Source of the DNA: Lachnoclostridium sp. An118
GTDB taxonomy: Bacteria > Bacillota > Clostridia > Lachnospirales > Lachnospiraceae
Reading direction: 5' to 3'
DNA: 54,939 nt
Assembly: GCF_002160985.1 (NCBI RefSeq)
Contig: NZ_NFLQ01000020.1
Coordinates: forward strand, 1 to 54,939
Positions within the stretch are counted from its first letter, which is position 1, and each line of letters opens with the position of its first letter. The notes below the pieces were generated by a model. The model searched no databases, was not told the origin of the DNA, and was given only the letters and a program-made list of their open reading frames with translations. This document shows positions 1 through 9,714 of the stretch, piece after piece. Both the position numbers and the translations under genes were made by a program.

Positions 1-61
1 TAGCTTAATTTTACATCAAAAAGGATTAGGATTCCTTATATTTTGGCCATTTTTTGAAAGT

Positions 62-70
62 TGTGGATAA
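62..70 (-). promoter_or_regulatory. perfect DnaA-box 9-mer upstream of holA
   Basis: The plus strand reads TGTGGATAA, the complement of the consensus DnaA box TTATCCACA. It lies about 100 bases upstream of the DNA polymerase III delta subunit gene. A weaker look-alike, GGGGATAA, follows about 30 bases later. One box does not make an origin. Control of holA by DnaA is only an inference. Confidence 0.4.
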
Positions 71-131
71 CGAAATACGGTAGATTTATCTAAGGGGATA
101 ATTCTGCGGAAACTCAAGAGGGCATCTTCCC

Positions 132-161
132 TTGTCAAGACCGGGCCCAATCGCTTATAAT
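132..161 (+). promoter_or_regulatory. sigma-A type promoter of holA
   Basis: TTGTCA (132-137), an 18-base spacer and a perfect TATAAT (156-161). Transcription would be expected to start near 167-169, which is on the holA start codon at 169. Confidence 0.65.
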
Positions 162-168
162 AGTCATT

Positions 169-1158
169 ATGAAGAATTTAAATGAAGATATAAAGACAGG
201 ACATTTTCAAAGAGTATATCTCCTTTACGGGGAGGAGGCCTATCTGAAGAAGCAGTACAAAACCCGGCTCACAAAGGCTATCATCCCCGAGGGGGACACC
301 ATGAACTATTCCTATTATGAAGGGAAGAACAGCAGTGTCCCGGAGATCATAGACCTGGCGGAGACCATGCCCTTTTTTGCGGACCACAGGCTCATCGTAG
401 TGGAGAACTCCGGGTTTTTCAAGACTGCGTCCCCGGAGCTGGCGGATTACATCAAGACTATGCCGGAGACGGTAATCTTCCTCTTTGTCGAGACAGAGGT
501 GGACAAGAGGGGGAAATTATACAAGGCTGTAAAGGAGAAGGGGCGCATCGTGGAGATGGGTATGCAGGACGAGAAGACGCTCCTGCTCTGGATCGCCTCG
601 GCTGTGAAGAGGGAGAACAAGAGGATCCAGGAGTCCACGGCCCGGTATCTGATATCAAAGGCCGGGACAGATATGGAGAACCTGGAAAAGGAGCTGGAGA
701 AGCTGTTTTCCTACACTGCGTTTAAGGATGAGATCACCATACAGGACGTGGAGGACATCTGCACCACGCAGATCACCAACCGGATCTTTGACATGGTGGA
801 TGCTGTGGCCAAAAAGCAGCAGAAAAAGGCGCTGGATTACTACTATGACCTGGTGGCGCTGAAGGAGCCGCCACTTCGGATACTGGCTCTTCTGACCAGA
901 CAGTTCCGCATCCTGCTGGAGGTGAAGGAGCTGATGAGAAAGGGGCTTGGCAGGCAGCAGATCGCCCAGAGCGCGGGACTGCACCCCTATGTGGCCGGAA
1001 AATGTATGGACCAGAGCAAAGGATTTTCAGGGCAGCAGATCCGGAACATACTGGAGGATGCTGCGGACATGGAAGAAGCTGCCAAGACAGGAAGGCTGGA
1101 CAGCACCATGTGCGTGGAGATCTTTATTGTAAAATACAGCGCATACGTGCAGTCTTAG
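169..1158 (+). CDS. holA: DNA polymerase III subunit delta
   Basis: Delta subunit of the clamp-loader complex, which opens the sliding clamp and places it on primed DNA. The 329 residues match the family's usual length. The N-terminus carries the typical start, with VYLLYGEE near residues 16-23, followed by an AAA+-like fold without a working Walker A motif and a helical C-terminal collar region. The ATG at 169 gives the usual N-terminus. No Shine-Dalgarno precedes it, and a TATAAT box ends only seven bases upstream, so the mRNA may be leaderless. lepA follows after a short gap that holds its own promoter. Identity is secure; the leaderless idea is inference. Confidence 0.95.
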   Translation: MKNLNEDIKTGHFQRVYLLYGEEAYLKKQYKTRLTKAIIPEGDTMNYSYYEGKNSSVPEIIDLAETMPFFADHRLIVVENSGFFKTASPELADYIKTMPETVIFLFVETEVDKRGKLYKAVKEKGRIVEMGMQDEKTLLLWIASAVKRENKRIQESTARYLISKAGTDMENLEKELEKLFSYTAFKDEITIQDVEDICTTQITNRIFDMVDAVAKKQQKKALDYYYDLVALKEPPLRILALLTRQFRILLEVKELMRKGLGRQQIAQSAGLHPYVAGKCMDQSKGFSGQQIRNILEDAADMEEAAKTGRLDSTMCVEIFIVKYSAYVQS

Positions 1159-1161
1159 CGC

Positions 1162-1191
1162 TTGCAAAGGAGTGTCCGGACATGCTATGAT
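1162..1191 (+). promoter_or_regulatory. promoter between holA and lepA
   Basis: TTGCAA (1162-1167), an 18-base spacer and TATGAT (1186-1191), starting just after the holA stop codon. Transcription would begin near 1198, which rules out the farthest upstream in-frame start for lepA (1172) on this transcript. Confidence 0.5.
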
Positions 1192-1237
1192 ATTGTGCTG
1201 GACAGGAACATTACTTACTATGGAAGGAACGATAGAA

Positions 1238-3052
1238 GTGGGAGCAATAGAACAGAGCAGAATTCGTAATTTTTGTATTATCGCCCATATTGACCACGGT
1301 AAATCCACCCTGGCGGACCGGATCATCGAGATGACCGGACTGCTCACCAGCCGTGAGATGCAGTCCCAGGTGCTGGACAATATGGATCTGGAAAGGGAGA
1401 GAGGGATCACCATCAAATCCCAGGCTGTCCGTACCGTCTACAAAGCAAAGGATGGCCACGAATACATTTTTAACCTTATCGATACCCCGGGGCATGTGGA
1501 TTTTAACTACGAGGTATCCCGGAGTCTGGCTGCCTGTGACGGAGCCATCCTTGTAGTGGATGCGGCCCAGGGCGTGGAGGCCCAGACGCTGGCAAATGTG
1601 TACCTGGCCCTGGACCACGACCTGGATGTGATGCCGGTCATCAACAAAGTGGACCTGCCGAGTGCGGAGCCGGAGAGGGTCATGGAGGAGATCGAGGACG
1701 TGATCGGGATCGAGGCACACGATGCCCCCCTCATATCCGCCAAAACAGGTCTGAACGTGGACCAGGTGCTGGAGCAGATCGTGGAGAAGATCCCGGCTCC
1801 ATCGGGGGATGCAAAAGCGCCCCTGCAGGCGCTGATCTTTGACTCCCTGTACGACTCCTACAAAGGCGTCATTGTCTTCTGCCGGATCATGGAGGGGACC
1901 ATCCGCAAGGGAACACCTATCCTTATGATGGCGACAGGCGCCAAGGCAGAAGTGGTGGAAGTGGGCTATTTCGGAGCAGGGCAGTTCATCCCCTGCGAGG
2001 AACTGGAAGCCGGCATGGTGGGCTATTTTACAGCCAGCCTCAAGAATGTAAAGGATACCCGGGTGGGTGACACGGTGACAAATGCGGAACGTCCCTGCAG
2101 CGAGCCCCTTCCCGGCTACAAAAAAGTGCAGCCCATGGTGTACTGCGGCATGTACCCCGCTGACGGAGCCAAATATCCGGACCTCAGAGATGCGCTGGAA
2201 AAACTCCAGCTCAACGATGCCTCCCTGCAGTTTGAGCCGGAGACGTCGATTGCCCTTGGGTTTGGTTTCCGCTGCGGTTTCCTGGGGCTTCTTCACCTGG
2301 AGATCATCCAGGAGAGACTGGAGAGAGAGTACAACCTGGATCTTGTGACCACGGCTCCGGGCGTTGTCTATAAAGTGCATAAGACAAGCGGCGAAGTCAT
2401 TGAACTGACCAACCCGTCCAACCTGCCGGATCCCTCTGAGATCGAGTACATGGAGGAACCCATGGTGAAGGCGGAGATCATGGTCACGTCCGAGTATATC
2501 GGCTCCATCATGGAGCTCTGCCAGGAGAGAAGAGGCGAGTACCAGGGCATGGAGTACATTGAGGAGAAGCGTGCGGTGCTTCATTACCACCTGCCGCTGA
2601 ACGAGATCATCTACGACTTTTTCGACGCCCTCAAATCCCGGTCAAGGGGATATGCTTCCTTTGACTACGAGATGCTGGGATACCAGCAGTCCGAGCTTGT
2701 GAAGCTGGATATCCTGATCAACAGGGAAGAGGTGGACGCTCTGTCCTTTATCGTCCATGCGGGAACCGCCTACGAGAGGGGACGGAGGATGTGCGAGAAG
2801 CTCAAAGAAGAGATTCCGCGCCAGCTCTTTGAGATCCCTATCCAGGCTGCCATCGGAAGCAAGATCATTGCCAGGGAGACTGTCAAGGCTCTGCGCAAGG
2901 ACGTGCTTGCCAAGTGCTACGGCGGAGATATCAGCCGTAAGAGAAAGCTGCTGGAGAAGCAGAAAGAAGGAAAGAAGCGGATGCGCCAGGTAGGCAATGT
3001 GGAGATCCCCCAGAAAGCCTTTATGAGCGTGCTGAAGCTGGATGACAAATAA
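1238..3052 (+). CDS. lepA: elongation factor 4 (LepA), translational GTPase
   Basis: Ribosome-binding GTPase that can back-translocate or rescue elongating ribosomes. The translation shows the G1 loop AHIDHGKS, the G3 motif DTPGHVDF and the G4 motif NKVD near the N-terminus, then EF-G-like domains and the LepA-specific C-terminus ([20 protein letters not shown]). I chose the GTG at 1238 because GGAAGGA (1222-1228) sits nine bases upstream and the result is 604 residues, normal for LepA. In-frame ATGs at 1220 and 1172 are alternatives; 1172 would lie upstream of the likely transcription start. hemW follows after 12 bases and is probably cotranscribed. Confidence 0.95.
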   Translation: MGAIEQSRIRNFCIIAHIDHGKSTLADRIIEMTGLLTSREMQSQVLDNMDLERERGITIKSQAVRTVYKAKDGHEYIFNLIDTPGHVDFNYEVSRSLAACDGAILVVDAAQGVEAQTLANVYLALDHDLDVMPVINKVDLPSAEPERVMEEIEDVIGIEAHDAPLISAKTGLNVDQVLEQIVEKIPAPSGDAKAPLQALIFDSLYDSYKGVIVFCRIMEGTIRKGTPILMMATGAKAEVVEVGYFGAGQFIPCEELEAGMVGYFTASLKNVKDTRVGDTVTNAERPCSEPLPGYKKVQPMVYCGMYPADGAKYPDLRDALEKLQLNDASLQFEPETSIALGFGFRCGFLGLLHLEIIQERLEREYNLDLVTTAPGVVYKVHKTSGEVIELTNPSNLPDPSEIEYMEEPMVKAEIMVTSEYIGSIMELCQERRGEYQGMEYIEEKRAVLHYHLPLNEIIYDFFDALKSRSRGYASFDYEMLGYQQSELVKLDILINREEVDALSFIVHAGTAYERGRRMCEKLKEEIPRQLFEIPIQAAIGSKIIARETVKALRKDVLAKCYGGDISRKRKLLEKQKEGKKRMRQVGNVEIPQKAFMSVLKLDDK

Positions 3053-3064
3053 AAGGAGAAACAG

Positions 3065-4192
3065 ATGAAAGAACTGGAATTATATATCCATATTCCGTTC
3101 TGCGTCAGAAAATGTAAATACTGCGACTTCCTGTCCGCCCCTGCCTCGCAGCGGGAGCGGCAGGTGTATGTGGACAGCCTTTGCGGAAAGATCCGTTCCT
3201 ATGCGGACTCTGCAAAGGCTTATCACGTTGTCAGCATTTTCATTGGCGGCGGAACGCCATCGATCCTGGAAGGGGAACAGATCCTTCAGATTTTTGCGGC
3301 TATCCGTGAAGCTTTTCTGGTGGACGAAGATGCAGAGATCACCCTGGAGGCCAACCCGGGAACGGTGACCGGAGGCGGACCTGCCTCTGTCACGGAAGAA
3401 AAGCTGGCGGCCTGGAAGCAGGCGGGGATCAACCGTCTGAGCATAGGGCTCCAGTCGGCGGAGGACCGGGAGCTGGAAGCCCTGGGGCGGATCCACACCT
3501 TTGCAGAATTTAAAGAAACGTACCAGGCGGCTGTGGCGGCAGGATTTTTCAATCTGAATGTGGATCTTATGTCCGCTATTCCTTTCCAGACAGAGGAGAG
3601 CTGGGAGAGGACCCTGCGCACGGTGGCCGGACTGACCCCGCCGCCAGCCCACATTTCTGCCTACAGCCTTATCATCGAGGAGGGGACGCCCTTCTATGAG
3701 AGATACGGGAGCGGGGGGCACGCGGAGGAGCTGCCGGATGAGGATACGGAGCGGCGCATGTATGAGAGGACGGAGGAAATCCTGTCAGAGTACGGCTACC
3801 ACCGCTACGAGATCTCCAATTATGCCCTGCCCGGATATGAGTGCAGGCACAATCTGGGCTACTGGGACCGCCGGGAGTATCTTGGCATCGGGGACGGAGC
3901 TGCCTCCTTCTTTGAAGGAAAACGCTGGTCCGGCGAGGAGGAGCCGGTGACCCTCACCAGAAAGGATGCCATGGAGGAATTTATGTTCCTGGGACTGCGG
4001 AAGATGGAGGGAATATCCCGCCGCCGTTTCCGGGAAGAATTCCAGACAGAGATGGAGGAGATCTACGGGACGGTCATAGAGGAGCTGTGCCGCCAGGGGC
4101 TGCTGGAGACTGCCGGAGACAGGCTGCGTCTGACCAGGAAAGGCATCGATGTCAGCAACTATGTGATGAGTGAGTTTTTGCTGGATGGGTAG
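3065..4192 (+). CDS. hemW: radical SAM heme chaperone HemW
   Basis: Radical SAM protein related to coproporphyrinogen dehydrogenase (HemN) but acting as a heme-binding chaperone. The N-terminus has the CxxxCxxC cluster motif (Cys13, Cys17, Cys20) in the context HIPFC...KYCDF. The CDF ending, without HemN's extra cysteine, points to HemW. GGGTPS and the later EANPG and ISAYSL blocks fit the family, as does the length of 375 residues. A good Shine-Dalgarno (AAAAGGAG) precedes the ATG. It directly follows lepA, a common pairing in Firmicutes, and ends before a strong bidirectional terminator. Confidence 0.93.
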   Translation: MKELELYIHIPFCVRKCKYCDFLSAPASQRERQVYVDSLCGKIRSYADSAKAYHVVSIFIGGGTPSILEGEQILQIFAAIREAFLVDEDAEITLEANPGTVTGGGPASVTEEKLAAWKQAGINRLSIGLQSAEDRELEALGRIHTFAEFKETYQAAVAAGFFNLNVDLMSAIPFQTEESWERTLRTVAGLTPPPAHISAYSLIIEEGTPFYERYGSGGHAEELPDEDTERRMYERTEEILSEYGYHRYEISNYALPGYECRHNLGYWDRREYLGIGDGAASFFEGKRWSGEEEPVTLTRKDAMEEFMFLGLRKMEGISRRRFREEFQTEMEEIYGTVIEELCRQGLLETAGDRLRLTRKGIDVSNYVMSEFLLDG

Positions 4193-4217
4193 TAAAAGAC
4201 AGAGAGATATACTGGCA

Positions 4218-4250
4218 GAAGAAGAGGCCGGAATTTCCGGCCTCTTCTTC
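4218..4250. terminator. bidirectional terminator between hemW and pyrG
   Basis: A perfect 15-base-pair inverted repeat (4218-4232 and 4236-4250) around a 3-base loop. The two genes converge here. The arm ends are A-rich on one side and T-rich on the other, so it could serve both strands. Confidence 0.8.
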
Positions 4251-4254
4251 AGTC

Positions 4255-5865
4255 TTAGTGTTCGTCCTGGTATTTCAGAGCAGCCTCCACGAAGCCCTTG
4301 AAAAGCGGGTGAGGCCTGTTGGGCCTTGATTTCAGCTCCGGGTGGGCCTGGGTGGCGATGAACCAGGGGTGGGAGGGGATCTCCACCATCTCCACGATGC
4401 GCCCGTCCGGCGACAGGCCGGAGAGCAGCATGCCGTGTGAGGTAAGGTCATCCCGGTAGTCGTTGTTCACCTCGTAGCGATGGCGGTGGCGCTCGTGTAT
4501 CTCCTCCTTGCCGTAGAGGGCGTAGGCCTTGGAGCTCTTATCCAGCACGCACGGGTAGGAGCCAAGCCGCAGGGTACCGCCGATATCCTCGATGCCGATC
4601 TGGTCCGGCATGATGTGTATCACCGGGTGGGTGGTGTCCGGGTTGAGCTCAGCGCTGTGGGCGTCCCGGAAGCCCACCACGTCCCTTGCAAACTCCACAA
4701 TGGCAAGCTGCATGCCAAGGCACAGGCCCAGGAAAGGAACCCCGTGCTCACGGGCGTAGCGGATGGCCAGTATTTTGCCGTCGATACCCCGGCTTCCAAA
4801 GCCGCCGGGCACGAGAACGCCGCTGACATCCCCCAGGAGCTCCTCCACATTGTCGGCAGTGACAGTCTCTGAGTCGATCCATTTTATATTGACTGTGGCG
4901 CGGGAGAAGATGCCCCCGTGTTTCAGAGCCTCCACCACACTGATGTAGGCATCGTGGAGCTGGATATATTTTCCTACGAGAGCCACAGTGACATCCGTGT
5001 TGGGGCTCTTTAAGTAATCCACCATCTCTGTCCAGTCCTTCAGGTCAGGGGCGGGACAGTCCAGATGGAGGGACTCGCAGACAACCTCCGCAAGATGCTC
5101 CTTTTCCATGGCAAGGGGAGCCTCGTAGAGGTATTCCACGTCCAGGTTCTGGAGTACGTGGTCTGCCGGCACGTTGCAGAATAGGGCGATCTTGTCCTTG
5201 ATGCCCTGGTCCAGAGGATGCTCGGAGCGGCACACGATGATATCCGGCTGGATGCCCATGCCCTGCAGGTCCTTTACGCTGGCCTGGGTGGGCTTTGTCT
5301 TCATCTCCTGGGACGCGCGCAGGTAGGGGATGAGGGTGACGTGGATGAGGATGACATTTTCCCGGCCCTTCTCGTGCTGGAACTGCCGGATGGCCTCCAG
5401 GAAGGGCTGGCTCTCAATGTCGCCTACTGTACCGCCCACCTCGATAATGGCAATTTCTGTATCCTTTGCGACAGGGTTCCGGTAAAAGCGGCTCTTGATC
5501 TCGTTTGTGATGTGGGGGATCACCTGTACGGTGCCTCCGCCGAAATCGCCCCGCCTTTCCTTCTGAAGGACAGACCAGTAAATCTTGCCTGTGGTCACAT
5601 TGGAATTCTTTGTGAGGCTCTCGTCGATAAAGCGCTCATAGTGGCCCAGATCCAGGTCTGTCTCTGCCCCGTCGTCTGTGACAAAGACTTCTCCGTGCTG
5701 TACCGGGTTCATAGTTCCCGGGTCAATATTGATATAGGGGTCAAACTTCTGCATGGTCACCGTATATCCTCTTGCCTTCAGGAGCCTGCCAAGAGACGCT
5801 GCTGTGATACCCTTGCCAAGTCCTGATACTACACCGCCTGTCACAAATACATATTTTACTGCCAT
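4255..5865 (-). CDS. pyrG: CTP synthase
   Basis: Converts UTP to CTP with ATP and glutamine, the last step of pyrimidine nucleotide synthesis. The N-terminal synthase domain opens with [16 protein letters not shown], including the P-loop. The C-terminal glutamine amidotransferase domain shows the oxyanion strand VPGGFGSRG, the nucleophile elbow GLCLGMQLA and the AHPE catalytic pair. I start at the ATG at 5865 because AAAGGAGG sits just upstream; a start at 5904 would add 13 unusual residues. Length is then 536. It lies 57 bases behind the DUF1846 gene with no obvious terminator between, so the two may share a transcript. Confidence 0.97.
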   Translation of the reverse strand: MAVKYVFVTGGVVSGLGKGITAASLGRLLKARGYTVTMQKFDPYINIDPGTMNPVQHGEVFVTDDGAETDLDLGHYERFIDESLTKNSNVTTGKIYWSVLQKERRGDFGGGTVQVIPHITNEIKSRFYRNPVAKDTEIAIIEVGGTVGDIESQPFLEAIRQFQHEKGRENVILIHVTLIPYLRASQEMKTKPTQASVKDLQGMGIQPDIIVCRSEHPLDQGIKDKIALFCNVPADHVLQNLDVEYLYEAPLAMEKEHLAEVVCESLHLDCPAPDLKDWTEMVDYLKSPNTDVTVALVGKYIQLHDAYISVVEALKHGGIFSRATVNIKWIDSETVTADNVEELLGDVSGVLVPGGFGSRGIDGKILAIRYAREHGVPFLGLCLGMQLAIVEFARDVVGFRDAHSAELNPDTTHPVIHIMPDQIGIEDIGGTLRLGSYPCVLDKSSKAYALYGKEEIHERHRHRYEVNNDYRDDLTSHGMLLSGLSPDGRIVEMVEIPSHPWFIATQAHPELKSRPNRPHPLFKGFVEAALKYQDEH

Positions 5866-5922
5866 AGTTTCCTCCTTTTGTCTGTCTGATGTCTTGTGGT
5901 CCATTTCCTTTTAAAAAAATTA

Positions 5923-7416
5923 TTATATACCCTTTTCTTCCTGAAAAACAGTCTTTTTTTCATATTTTGGCTCGAAAGTTGCCTGTATAAACAATTTTTT
6001 GAAAATGTTGATGTCCACTGGACTGACCATGACAGAGGTGTGTAGCTGGCAGCCGTTCAGTTTCGGAAGCTGTTCCAGTGCCAGCTGGGCGTTCCTGTCT
6101 GTGGCGGCGCTGACAGAGAGGGCGATGAGCACCTCATCTGTGTGGAGGCGGGGATTGTGGCTGCCCAGGTAGTTGACCTTCAGCTTCTGGATGGGCTCGA
6201 TGGCTTCCGGGGAGATGACGTGGCATGCGTGGTCAATGCCCGCCAGCTCCTTCAGGGCATTCAGGAGGAGAGCGGCAGCAGCGCCCAGCAGATCACTGGT
6301 CTTCCCGGTGACGATCCTTCCGTCCGGGAGCTCCAGGGCGGCGGCCGGCGCGCCGGTCTGCTCTGCGCGGTTCAGGGCGGCATCGACCACAGGGCGGTCG
6401 TGGACGGTGATCCCGGCCTGGTTCATGAGCATCTCGAGCTTGAACACCTCCTCCTCGGAGCAGGAGCCGGAGATGAACCGGTCCATGGTGTCGTAGTAGC
6501 GGCGGATGATCTCCTGGAGCGAGGCCTGGCGGCATGCTCCGTCATCACAGATGCAGTTGCCTGCCATGTTCACGCCCATGTCCGTGGGGGACTTGTAGGG
6601 GCTTGTCCCGTAAATGCGCTCAAAGGTAGTGCGCAGGACCGGAAAGATTTCAATGTCCCTGTTGTAGTTGACCGTTGTTTCGCCGTAGGCCTCCAGGTGG
6701 AAGGGGTCGATCATGTTTACATCGTTGAGGTCTGCCGTGGCAGCCTCGTAGGCCAGATTGACCGGATGCTTCAGAGGAATGTTCCAGATGGGGAAGGTCT
6801 CGAATTTCGCATAGCCGGCCTGTACCCCTCTCTTGTGCTCGTGGTAGAGCTGGGAGAGGCAGGTGGCCATCTTGCCGCTCCCCGGGCCCGGTGCCGTGAT
6901 GACCACAAGGGGGCGGGAGGTTTCAATGTAATCGTTTTTACCGTAGCCATCGTCGCTGACGATAAGAGGTACATTTCCCGGGTAACCGGGAATCATATAG
7001 TGAAGATATACCCGGATGCCCAGGCGTTCCAGGCGGGCTTTGAAGAGATCTGCGCTGCTCTGTCCGCTGTACTGGGTGATGACAACGCTCCCTACATAGA
7101 GTCCGGCGCGGATAAATTCATCCCGCAGACGGAGCACATCCGAGTCGTAGGTGATGCCCAGATCTCCCCGCACCTTGTTCTTCTCAATGTCCCCCGCGCT
7201 GATGACAATGACGATCTCTGCCTGGTCTGCCAGCTGCTTCAGCAGCCGAAGCTTGCTGTCCGGTGCGAACCCGGGCAGCACCCGGGAGGCATGATAGTCG
7301 TCAAAGAGCTTTCCCCCGAACTCCAGATAGAGTTTACCGCCAAACTTGTCAATCCTCTCACGGATGTGGGAGGACTGCATGTGAAGATATTTTTCGTTGT
7401 CAAATCCAATTTTCAT
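5923..7416 (-). CDS. DUF1846 family protein
   Basis: A 497-residue protein of the DUF1846 family, found widely in Firmicutes and without an established function that I know of. Visible features are a conserved N-terminus (MKIGFDNEKYL), a long acidic and basic central part, and a glycine-rich stretch VVITAPGPGSGK near residues 172-184 that resembles a phosphate-binding loop but does not fit a strict Walker A. No signal peptide or membrane segment is apparent, so it should be cytosolic. It stands immediately upstream of pyrG on the same strand. That may mean a link with nucleotide metabolism, but this is inference. Confidence 0.85.
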   Translation of the reverse strand: MKIGFDNEKYLHMQSSHIRERIDKFGGKLYLEFGGKLFDDYHASRVLPGFAPDSKLRLLKQLADQAEIVIVISAGDIEKNKVRGDLGITYDSDVLRLRDEFIRAGLYVGSVVITQYSGQSSADLFKARLERLGIRVYLHYMIPGYPGNVPLIVSDDGYGKNDYIETSRPLVVITAPGPGSGKMATCLSQLYHEHKRGVQAGYAKFETFPIWNIPLKHPVNLAYEAATADLNDVNMIDPFHLEAYGETTVNYNRDIEIFPVLRTTFERIYGTSPYKSPTDMGVNMAGNCICDDGACRQASLQEIIRRYYDTMDRFISGSCSEEEVFKLEMLMNQAGITVHDRPVVDAALNRAEQTGAPAAALELPDGRIVTGKTSDLLGAAAALLLNALKELAGIDHACHVISPEAIEPIQKLKVNYLGSHNPRLHTDEVLIALSVSAATDRNAQLALEQLPKLNGCQLHTSVMVSPVDINIFKKLFIQATFEPKYEKKTVFQEEKGI

Positions 7417-7542
7417 TTGTCAGTTCCTTTCATTTGTTTTCTGCATGAGCTTCTGCATGATATATGTAAATATAAATACACATTTCCTTCACAAGTATAC
7501 TACAAGAAAGCCCGAGTTTACAATCTTTTCATAATGTTTTTA

Positions 7543-7571
7543 TTGATTTTGAAACAGGGGATACTTATAAT
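7543..7571 (+). promoter_or_regulatory. ftsH promoter
   Basis: TTGATT (7543-7548), a 17-base spacer and a perfect TATAAT (7566-7571). The predicted start of transcription near 7578 excludes an in-frame ATG at 7575 and supports the ftsH start at 7623. Confidence 0.7.
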
Positions 7572-7622
7572 AATATGGTAACGTTGGCTTTGCCGGCGCT
7601 GCGCATATACAGGAGGAGAACT

Positions 7623-9581
7623 ATGGACAACCAGAATAATCAGAACAGAAATAATAACCAGGATCCGGACCGGAACAACCGGCAGGGTGTTTCCTTTGTC
7701 CTGATCGTGACCCTGATCACTACCATACTCGTGCTGGTCCTGTTCCAGTTCCAGGGGGTAAACAGTGCTGAGGAGATTTCCTACAACAGGTTTATCAAAA
7801 TGGTAGAGGACGGAGAAGTCGAGAAGGTTGATATAGGAGCCAGCCAGATCAATATCACAGCCAAGCAGGGCAAGGATGACGCCGTGCAGAGGGAGTACTA
7901 CACAGGCATCGTCAATGACGACCAGTTGGTGGACCGCCTGCTGGAGGCGGGGGTGGAGGTAAACCAGGAGATACCTGACACTACATCCTCCATGCTGCTG
8001 AGCATCATCCTCACGTTCCTGCCTATTGCCTGCATTGTTGGATTTTTCGTGTGGTTCACGAGGAAGATGTCCAAGGGCGGCGGCATGATGGGCATTGGAA
8101 AGAGCAACGCAAAGATGTATGTGGAGAAGGAGACGGGTGTCACCTTCAAGGATGTGGCCGGTCAGGACGAGGCCAAGGAGTCGCTCCAGGAAGTGGTGGA
8201 TTTCCTCCACAACCCGGGCAAGTACACAGGCGTGGGAGCCAAGCTTCCCAAGGGAGCTCTTCTGGTAGGGCCTCCGGGAACAGGAAAGACGCTGCTTGCC
8301 AAGGCGGTGGCGGGGGAGGCGAAAGTGCCGTTTTTCTCTCTTTCCGGTTCCGCCTTTGTGGAGATGTACGTGGGCGTGGGCGCTTCCAGGGTCCGCGACC
8401 TTTTCAAGCAGGCCCAGCAGATGGCCCCCTGCATCATTTTCATCGATGAGATCGATGCCATCGGAAAGAGCCGTGACACACAGCTTGGAGGAAACGATGA
8501 GCGTGAGCAGACACTGAACCAGCTCCTTGCGGAGATGGACGGATTTGACACAAACAAGGGACTGCTTCTTCTGGCGGCCACCAACCGCCCGGAGATCCTG
8601 GACCCGGCGCTCCTGCGCCCGGGGCGCTTTGACAGACGGATCATTGTGGAGCGTCCGGACCTGAAGGGGCGTATCGACGTGCTGAAGGTCCATGCGAAGG
8701 ACGTGCGCATGGACGAGACCGTGGATCTGGAGGCCATTGCCCTGGCCACGTCCGGAGCCGTGGGATCTGACCTGGCCAACATGATCAATGAGGCGGCCAT
8801 CAATGCTGTCAAGCACGGGAGAAATGCTGTCTCCCAGAGCGACCTGTTTGAGGCGGTGGAAGTGGTGCTGGTAGGTAAGGAGAAGAAAGACCGCATCATG
8901 AGCCAGGAGGAGAGGAGGATCGTATCCTACCACGAGGTGGGACACGCCCTTGTGAGCGCTCTCGAGAAGCATGCGGAGCCGGTGCAGAAGATCACGATCG
9001 TTCCCAGGACCATGGGAGCTCTCGGCTATGTCATGCAGACGCCTGAGGAGGAGAAGTTCCTGAACACGAAGAAGGAGCTGGAGGCCATGCTGGTGGGCAT
9101 GCTGGCAGGACGGGCCGCCGAGGAGATCGTCTTTGACACAGTCACCACCGGGGCCTCCAACGATATAGAGAAGGCCACAAGCATCGCGCGGGCTATGATC
9201 ACCCAGTACGGTATGAGCGAGCGATTCGGCCTGATCGGCCTTGAGTCCATACAGAGCCGCTACCTGGACGGAAGGCCGGTCCTGAACTGCGGCCAGGAGA
9301 CAGCCTCCGAGATTGACCAGGAGGTCATGAAGATGCTCAAGGGGGCCTACGAGGAGGCCAAGAGGCTGCTGAGCGAGCACAGGGAGGCTCTTGACAGGAT
9401 CGCGGCCTTCCTGATCGAGAAGGAGACCATCACAGGCAAGGAGTTCATGAAGATCCTGCGCGAAGTGGAGGGGACGCCCGAGACGGACGAGGAGCAGGAC
9501 AGCGGGGAGCCGAAGGAGGCGCGCATCGCCATGAAGCCGGTGGAGGAAGAGACGGGAACAGCAGAGAGTGAAAAGGAATAG
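7623..9581 (+). CDS. ftsH: ATP-dependent zinc metalloprotease FtsH
   Basis: Membrane-anchored AAA+ protease that degrades misfolded membrane proteins and short-lived regulators. After an Asn/Gln-rich start there is a membrane segment near residues 21-40, an extracytoplasmic domain and a second membrane segment near 121-140. The AAA module has Walker A GPPGTGKT and Walker [12 protein letters not shown] with the second region of homology (RPGRFDRR). The peptidase has the zinc motif HEVGH. The start at 7623 follows AGGAGGAG at ideal spacing. The 652 residues end in an acidic tail of about 40 residues. It has its own promoter and terminator. Confidence 0.97.
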   Translation: MDNQNNQNRNNNQDPDRNNRQGVSFVLIVTLITTILVLVLFQFQGVNSAEEISYNRFIKMVEDGEVEKVDIGASQINITAKQGKDDAVQREYYTGIVNDDQLVDRLLEAGVEVNQEIPDTTSSMLLSIILTFLPIACIVGFFVWFTRKMSKGGGMMGIGKSNAKMYVEKETGVTFKDVAGQDEAKESLQEVVDFLHNPGKYTGVGAKLPKGALLVGPPGTGKTLLAKAVAGEAKVPFFSLSGSAFVEMYVGVGASRVRDLFKQAQQMAPCIIFIDEIDAIGKSRDTQLGGNDEREQTLNQLLAEMDGFDTNKGLLLLAATNRPEILDPALLRPGRFDRRIIVERPDLKGRIDVLKVHAKDVRMDETVDLEAIALATSGAVGSDLANMINEAAINAVKHGRNAVSQSDLFEAVEVVLVGKEKKDRIMSQEERRIVSYHEVGHALVSALEKHAEPVQKITIVPRTMGALGYVMQTPEEEKFLNTKKELEAMLVGMLAGRAAEEIVFDTVTTGASNDIEKATSIARAMITQYGMSERFGLIGLESIQSRYLDGRPVLNCGQETASEIDQEVMKMLKGAYEEAKRLLSEHREALDRIAAFLIEKETITGKEFMKILREVEGTPETDEEQDSGEPKEARIAMKPVEEETGTAESEKE

Positions 9582-9600
9582 TGTGTTTTCATAAATGAGC

Positions 9601-9634
9601 AAGGGCTCCGCAAAATGACTGCGGAGCCCTTTTT
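9601..9634 (+). terminator. ftsH terminator
   Basis: GGGCTCCGCA (9603-9612) pairs perfectly with TGCGGAGCCC (9620-9629) around a 7-base loop, followed by five T. Confidence 0.85.
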
Positions 9635-9714
9635 CAGGTCTGTGTCAGGACTGTTTCATGGACAAAATGCAGGGAAGATGATATGATTGAGAAAAATAAT
9701 GTGAGGTGATGTTG

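Noticed and set aside
48-120. Replication origin suggested by the DnaA box
   Set aside because: Only one perfect box is seen, without a cluster, without dnaA/dnaN nearby and without a clear unwinding element.
7518-9602. A 694-codon open frame on the minus strand opposite ftsH
   Set aside because: ftsH is certain on the plus strand. The antisense frame has no family resemblance and is rich in His, Leu and Arg, as expected from the complement of a GC-rich gene. Similar long antisense frames opposite uvrC (10291-12531), fbp (24689-26461) and secA (28103-30130) were dropped for the same reason.
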